Assembly: GCA_029817715.1 (NCBI GenBank)
Contig: JARUPY010000533.1
Span: 1,012,001 to 1,076,000 of the forward strand
DNA: 64,000 nucleotides
Source of the DNA: Melastoma dodecandrum
Lineage: Eukaryota > Streptophyta > Magnoliopsida > Myrtales > Melastomataceae
Reading direction: 5' to 3'
In this document: piece by piece, positions 58,544 to 64,000 of the stretch
Numbering within the stretch: the first letter of the stretch is position 1
Layout: each line of letters opens with the position of its first letter
Made by a program: the position numbers and the translations under genes
The notes under the pieces: model-generated
The model's input: only the letters and a program-made list of their open reading frames with translations
The model's database searches: none
What the model was told of the DNA's origin: nothing

Positions 58544-60257
58544 CGTAGACTAACCTACGGACTACAAACAGGACGACATTGTGGGAGGGGGGGGGGATTA
58601 AGTGGAGATCAAGGAAGATTCGAGTGGGAGAATCGTGATGATGATGAGGAAGGCGATGATGGCAATGGCAATGATGGTGATAATGATGGGATTAGTTTTT
58701 TTAGTGGAAATGGAGTGAAATTAAGGTAGATTTTCATTTAATCATGGCCATGTCTGCTGTGTTGGTGTTGGTTTCCCAATTTACCTTGACTATTTCGGCG
58801 AAGGCCCATTTTCGGGCGATTTCCTGGGCCTGGGCTGAAAGTAGGCCCAAATAATCTATCCGGCCCTTTTCTTGTTTCAAAAGGAATGATGCTGCAACCC
58901 TTCCCGACCAGTCGTCTCTTCCCGAGCCTTGTTCGATCCAATTTTCGTATGTGGCGGAGCGGACCTGATGGTGCTGATATCTGCACGTTGTTTCGATCTA
59001 TCCGGGCCGTGGGAATGCTCTGTCTGACTCCTAACAGTAAGTCCATTAATTCGCCATGAATCCTCCTCCACAGATGTGATGTGACTAGGAATTTTTTTAT
59101 TGTGAAGGGAGTTGTCGTATTCGTCTGGTAAGGAGGTTGCGTTTCTTTATTTCCATGTCATTTGGGGGGATTCCTAAGCAATTCAATTGTGGGCATGCAT
59201 GCATCGCCCCATCCGTCCGTCCGACGTGTTCCGTGTGGGAGAAGGAGATGTTCAAACTTCTAGCTCGTCCCAAGGGTTAAAATCGCGTCTTTCCGTGCCC
59301 TTTGCCTGCGCTCCACGTGTTTAATCAAGATGAATCAGTAACTCCAGGGACTAAAAAGAGTTGCAGTCCTCATCCTGGGTTGGAAGCGATTACAACTCTA
59401 AAAAACTCTGTTAAGTTTGATGCGATCTTCACGTATTTGATGATATTTTAAACAAAAGAAAACCCTTATGTTTACAAAATCTAATGATCCCAGTTGGGGG
59501 GGGGAACCATCTGGGTTTCAGGAACTGGTCCCATCTGGGTGCAACTAACTCTCTCAATAACAGCCTGAGACAACTGCAACCTTCCCTTGATTTAAGGACA
59601 CCCCCCCTGAAAGAGATGGGGGCTGTTGGTGACAGATTTAGGATACACCCATTTGGGAGAATGTCACAGGTCTCTATTTATTTAGTCTATTTAAAAATTT
59701 AGTTAGGCGTTGGGTTTGGGAATATGATGTCGAGCATCTACCACGTGGATCATGGTTGGCAATCATCAATGCGGTGAGTTTTTGAGGGCTTGGGTAAATT
59801 GATTAATAGGAATCATTAACGAACGCATCGTATATTGTCACGTGTCATTTATTGTATTCGTTAATCTCACGTTAAATGACGATAACACCCTTGCTGTGGT
59901 AGGGTGATAAGGTAATTTCGACCGTTCTTGTTTGGCACCACCCCGCCCACAAACACACCGCGGTTTAATAAGGAAAGAACCTCCGCTCCCTCCAACGGCT
60001 TTTAACGACCTTCCAGAAAACCAAACAATCCCTTCCACCGCTCGAACCCCCCCCAAAAAAAAAGGAACAAGAACGAACGAACAAAACAGGGAGGGAAGAA
60101 CGCACCGGCAACCCACCGACTCGTTCCCCTTCCGCAATTCTGTTGCGGAATCGGAGGACGACGACGAGAGGCTGGCAGCAGTGGTTGCGCTGGTGATGCT
60201 CTTTTGAGGCCCGTGGGCGGGGTGGGGGTTATCTGCATCCGGTCGATTGTTCCGATC
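58544..60257. promoter_or_regulatory. divergent intergenic region between the BTB/NPH3 and PH-START genes
   Basis: This 1.7 kb separates two divergent start codons. Near 58800-58870 there are several TGGGCC/GGCCCA motifs (GAAGGCCCATTT, CTGGGCCTGGGCTG, TAGGCCCAAAT), probably for the BTB/NPH3 gene. The right part near 59940-60200 is a leader-like stretch with A runs and GC-rich sequence ahead of the PH-START gene. A GAT-rich low-complexity stretch lies at 58635-58690. No other gene was recognised. Confidence 0.45.
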
Positions 60258-63200
60258 ATGAGCGCGGCTGCCGTGGCGTCCGCCGCGGGAGCCGATTCAC
60301 GTCACATGGAAGGATGGCTGTACCTCGTACGTTCAAATAAGATAGGGTTGAAGTACTCCAGGAGGAGGTACTTCGTTCTCAAGGATCATGTCCTCAAGAG
60401 CTTCAAGTACATCCCTGCGGACGACGAAGAGGTGAACTTTGCCCCCGGCCTCGGATTTCTTTTGTTTGCGACAGAATCTGCAGGAGAAATGATTGTTCTG
60501 TCCGGCTCTCCAGTGATTTACTTGTTTTTATTCGTCTTTTATTGGATTGGATTGAATTTCGTGTTTCGTATTGAATGCTGACGGAAGCGATAACGTTTTT
60601 GAAAAAGAATCCGAAGCTGCAGCACAGTTATTGGGTACGGCGGAGTCAACCCTGGAGTTGGAAATGATTTTGAGGATGAATTGAAATGAAAAGAAACCTC
60701 TCCTCCTTGCCGTGATAACTTGAAAACATCTTCCTATCTCGGGTTAATGTCACCCAGATTTTGTTTTTGATGAATCTTCTCCATGTTCAGGTTCCTGTGA
60801 GAAGCGCCCCAATTGATACGTATGTACGAGTTACCGACGACGGGAGGGAGAACATCCGTCGAAAAGTTGGTCCTTTGTGCAGAACAAGTGGCAGTACAGC
60901 TCTTCTTATTTGTTTTTAGTTTGGGAGTGACATGGTTTTGTTTCTTCTTTTCCGCAGGTGCTCTTCATCTTCACTCTATATAATACAGCTAATCACCATG
61001 ATCGTCTTAAGGCAAGGCAGTTTGATGTTGGCTTGAATTGATTTAGTTTTTTAGAAGTCTGATTCTCATGTTATTATAATTCATGACACAGTTGGGAGCC
61101 GATAGCTCAGAAAAAGCGGCAAAATGGATTCGGTCCTTGCAAATTGCAGCGTCAAAGGTTCTATTTGCTTCATAGCTATTTTTTTGCCAAGTGCTTGGTT
61201 TTTTGGACATTTGATAGATAGATTAATTTTGCAGGAACCCCTAAATCCCACGACGAACTTTGTTTCTTGCTCAAAGCGAAAATGGCCATCTATAAGGTAA
61301 CACTGGTCGTATAATTTCCTCCTTTTTAGTTTTTCTGGCCATGATTGATTTATTATTGGACTCTTGCTGACAGGACCGTGTTAGTGTTGTCTTTGAAGGA
61401 AAATGAGTTGCTAAGTGTTTTCTGAAAACAAGTTTACTTCCATGAATAGTTTATCAAATGCTATTGCCAAAGGTTTATTCAGGTATAGCAGTGGAGACAA
61501 TGAGATCAGCTTTCCTAACAATGTGGACTTCCTTTTAGGATCTGGCCCCATTCAAGAAAATCCAGCGGTAAACTCTCCTCGGACTGGACAGTTTCTTCTT
61601 CCACGCATGCGGAGGCAGTGACGTTGGATGTAATTGCACCCTCGCCATGGAAAATCTTTGGATGTCAGAATGGTAAGCTTCTCGGAACCTTTTCTGTTTC
61701 TCTCTATTCCCAAATATCAGTTGTTCACCTGTTTTTTTTAATGGAAGGGTTGCGCCTTTTCAGAGAAGCAAACGAATGGGATTCCCGTGGGAGGGTGAGC
61801 CGCATTTAGTACTTGTCTATTTTTAATTGCTTTCCTGACCTCTGTGCCTCATTTTAGTCCAATTTCCTCAGCATTGGGACGATAATTCGGCAATTATGGC
61901 CGTTGGCGTTATTGATGGAACCTCAGAAGCAATATTTCAGACCCTGATGTCACTTGGTTCCTCCCGATCCGAGTAAGACTCCTACGACCCAATTGCGGTG
62001 CTGGTTATAAGAGATTTATAAACACGTGCCATTGTACAGTACTGGAATTCATGCACATTTCGGGGGTGGTACATGGCTAAATGCAAGAGTTTTGCAGGTG
62101 GGACTACTGTTTTTTTCATGGAAGTGTGATCGAGCATATTGATGGCCACACGGATATCATCAGAAAACAGTTATATAGTGATTGGCTCCCATGGTAAGAT
62201 TCAGTTCCTGTTTCTTTGAATGATAGCGCCAATTATGCAGTCTTACATGAGTTGACGCCATCTTTAGGGGAATGAAAAGAAGAGACCTACTTCTACAGCG
62301 CTATTGGAGGAGGGAAGACGACGGCACTTATGGTTTGTCTCTGAGAAACTAACAATTTCCCCGGCTTCTGTATCACTTGGGTCACTAACGCTTCATTTCT
62401 TATATCCCTGCAGTAATTCTCTATCACTCTGTTGTTCATAAGAAATGCCCACCTCAGAAAGGCTATGTCCGTGCCAACCTTAAAAGTAATGTACGCTTTG
62501 TGTTAGTATATATTCATCATTTCACATTAATGCATGAGACAACAAAAACAAGTTGACATATTCTAGTTTATCTGCATATATTTTGATCAACATGGAAACA
62601 CCGGGGACATTGGAGAATCAAGTGTCTCCGCCATAATTTTTCTTAGCATGTTGACACATCAATCACGTCCTTCATCTCTGCATATATGGATGCCGTTGTA
62701 ATATTTGTTCAATTAGTCCTTTGGACTATGAAATACAAATGAGATGAATGTTAGCTGCGGAAACAAGTTTACAGTTCTCATCATTCTTGTAGTATCACGT
62801 CCAGTTTCCCTCTTGCTGTTATAGCTGTTAGAAAAAGCGAAGTCTCTTGATGCTACTCATATTTCATGTACTAGCACTATGTTGATAAATTCTCTTTCTT
62901 GAGCGACGTAAGAGATCGTGGCATGTTTACTGTCCCTGTCTGACTTGTGTTCATATTCATTCACATTCAGGTGGTGGTTATGTCATTACGCCAATTTACC
63001 AAGGGAAGCATTCACAAGTAAAGCACATGCTTTCTATGGATTGGAAACTGTGGAAAATGTATCTTCGGCCTACTGCTGCAAGATCAATGACTATTCAGAT
63101 GCTTGAAAGGGTTGCAGGTGCTCTGATGACAGTAAAATCTCTTTTCACATGCTTCTTTTTCACTTTAAACAACAAGCTCAGTTTCATTGTTATCATCTGC

Positions 63201-64000
63201 AGCGCTGAGAGAGATGTTCAAATCCAAGGCAGGGAGTTATTCTGGGGATTTTTCGTCCAGTGAAATCGTAAAAGATATCGGAATGACTCGAACCGTGAGG
63301 GAAACCATCAAGCCTGAGGTTCCAGACCAAGAAAATCTTAGCCTGGTTCCTGAGGTCATTGTTTCAGAAAATGATTCTGCTAAGCCGCCTTCTGAACATG
63401 CAAGCCTAATGGGACTCAGTGATGCTTTTGATGAGTTCTTCGATGTCCCCGAACCGGTCGAACATGATCATGAGAATGGCTGGTCAACGGAATCGCATGC
63501 AGACCTAATTTCCTTGGTACTCTCGAATCTACGGTTCTACTTCTTGGATCGCGTTAATGATGCTTTCTTGTTTTTGTAGTTAGCAACATGGCCATAATTC
63601 TTGTCGATTTAGATAGTTTACACCCTGACTGAAAGAGTAGGACACCAAATTTTGTGATGGCATGTGGCCAATTGGAGTTGCAGGATTTTTTTTTTCCCAG
63701 CATTTACGCACTGAATGCATAATCTTCTAAATCCTCCTCTTCTTTATTTGTGGATTCAGGATGACTGCCAACCTATAAAATCGCCGGCTGCTGCACTGGT
63801 GCAAAGGTTGCACGAACTCGCGAGTGAGTCCTATCGTTTCACAACATGAATAACCCTCAGATTTGTACTAGAAAAGGAATGGCTGAACTGGGCCAGTGCT
63901 TCCATGTGAGAAATAACGACGCCAGATTCCTTTCTGACTCAGCTCAAAAGCAAGGATATATGGATTTGCAAGAGTTGGCCTGGAAGGAAAGCAATGTAGC
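60258..64000 (+). CDS. PH-START-DUF1336 protein (EDR2 family, At5g35180-like), cut by the window end
   Basis: This family binds phosphoinositides and lipids; the founder EDR2 limits cell death in powdery mildew resistance. The start is MSAAAVASAAGADS; an inner Met (MEGWLYLVRSNKIGLKYSRR) at 60306 is also possible. The PH domain follows with RRYFVLKDHVLKSFKYIPAD, VRVTDDGRENIRRK, VLFIFTLYNTANHHDRLK and KAAKWIRSLQIA. Then come DVIAPSPWKIFGCQNG and LRLFREANEWDSRGR (61540-61800), and the START domain with HWDDNSAIMAVGVIDGTSEA, EWDYCFFHGSVIEHIDGHTD and KRRDLLLQRYWRREDDGTY. GGYVITPIYQGKHSQVKHML and AFDEFFDVPEPVEHDHENGW follow near 62970-63480. A GC-AG intron lies at 61012-61091. The C-terminal DUF1336 lies beyond the window. 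Confidence 0.88.
61012..61091 (+). other. GC-AG intron in the PH-START gene
   Basis: The exon ending HHDRLK closes in CTTAAG, followed by GCAAGGCAG; the next exon starts TTGGGAGCCGATAGC (LGADSSEKAAKW). AAG|GCAAGG is close to the consensus for natural GC donors. No GT donor near here preserves the frame. Confidence 0.75.

Noticed and set aside
61480..61620. A frameshift in the PH-START gene between YSSGDNEIS and DWTVSSSTHAEA
   Set aside because: A good acceptor (CTTCCTTTTAG) at 61538 gives a continuous frame reading RKSSGKLSSDWTVSSS, so no frameshift is needed.

Overview
The window is nuclear DNA from a flowering plant, probably a eudicot. Genes are intron-rich with short introns (often 75-100 bp). 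Several have plant-specific families (chloroplast SVR1, FLD, ELF6, phenylalanine ammonia-lyase, NPH3-type BTB proteins, SYT3). A MIR172 hairpin and plant-type mobile elements (a TRIM retrotransposon, a MITE) are present. I recognise 13 protein-coding loci, one pseudogene and one microRNA gene. Most have exon phases that I could follow by hand.

Layout, left to right: SVR1 chloroplast pseudouridine synthase (-, 386-3464); SDP6 mitochondrial glycerol-3-phosphate dehydrogenase (-, 4327-7474); a 532-bp divergent promoter; VPS33 (+, 8007-13768); a decayed PUB/ARM E3-ligase fragment (-, about 14088-14745); FLD histone demethylase (+, 15458-20636); a gene-poor 3.4 kb; MIR172 (+, about 24040 onward) with a TRIM element inserted just downstream of the hairpin; a further gene-poor 2.8 kb; a DHHC palmitoyltransferase (+, 27794-29474); a long ABCG24/28-type transporter (+, 30173-34775); GET3B (-, 35400-37944); a NATA1-like acetyltransferase with an apparent frameshift (+, 38997-39658); ELF6 (-, 40004-44949); PAL (-, 46118-49300) with a MITE in its intron; 3.5 kb of intergenic DNA; a foldback repeat; SYT3-like with no visible membrane-anchor exon (+, 53336-56306); a BTB/NPH3 protein (-, 56450-58543); and a PH-START-DUF1336 protein (+, 60258 to the window end).

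Three regulators of flowering lie within about 30 kb: FLD, miR172 and ELF6. From memory, the gene order matches pieces of at least two Arabidopsis segments (ELF6-PAL3-SYT3 with MIR172B-PAT15 on chromosome 5; SDP6-FLD and GET3B-PAL4 on chromosome 3). The window therefore looks like a relatively unfractionated version of a region that was duplicated and thinned in Arabidopsis.

The most unusual structure is inside FLD. A roughly 285-420 bp segment carrying its 58-nt fifth coding exon occurs three times: forward, inverted, forward. The copies are about 98-99% alike. This gives two competing forward copies of one exon whose joint inclusion shifts frame into an immediate stop. It also gives a near-perfect ~418-bp hairpin in the pre-mRNA, a possible small-RNA source within a gene of the FLC-silencing pathway. 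Other points of interest are the TRIM in the MIR172 transcription unit, three GC-AG introns, loss of a calcium-loop segment in SYT3, and the NATA1-like frameshift.
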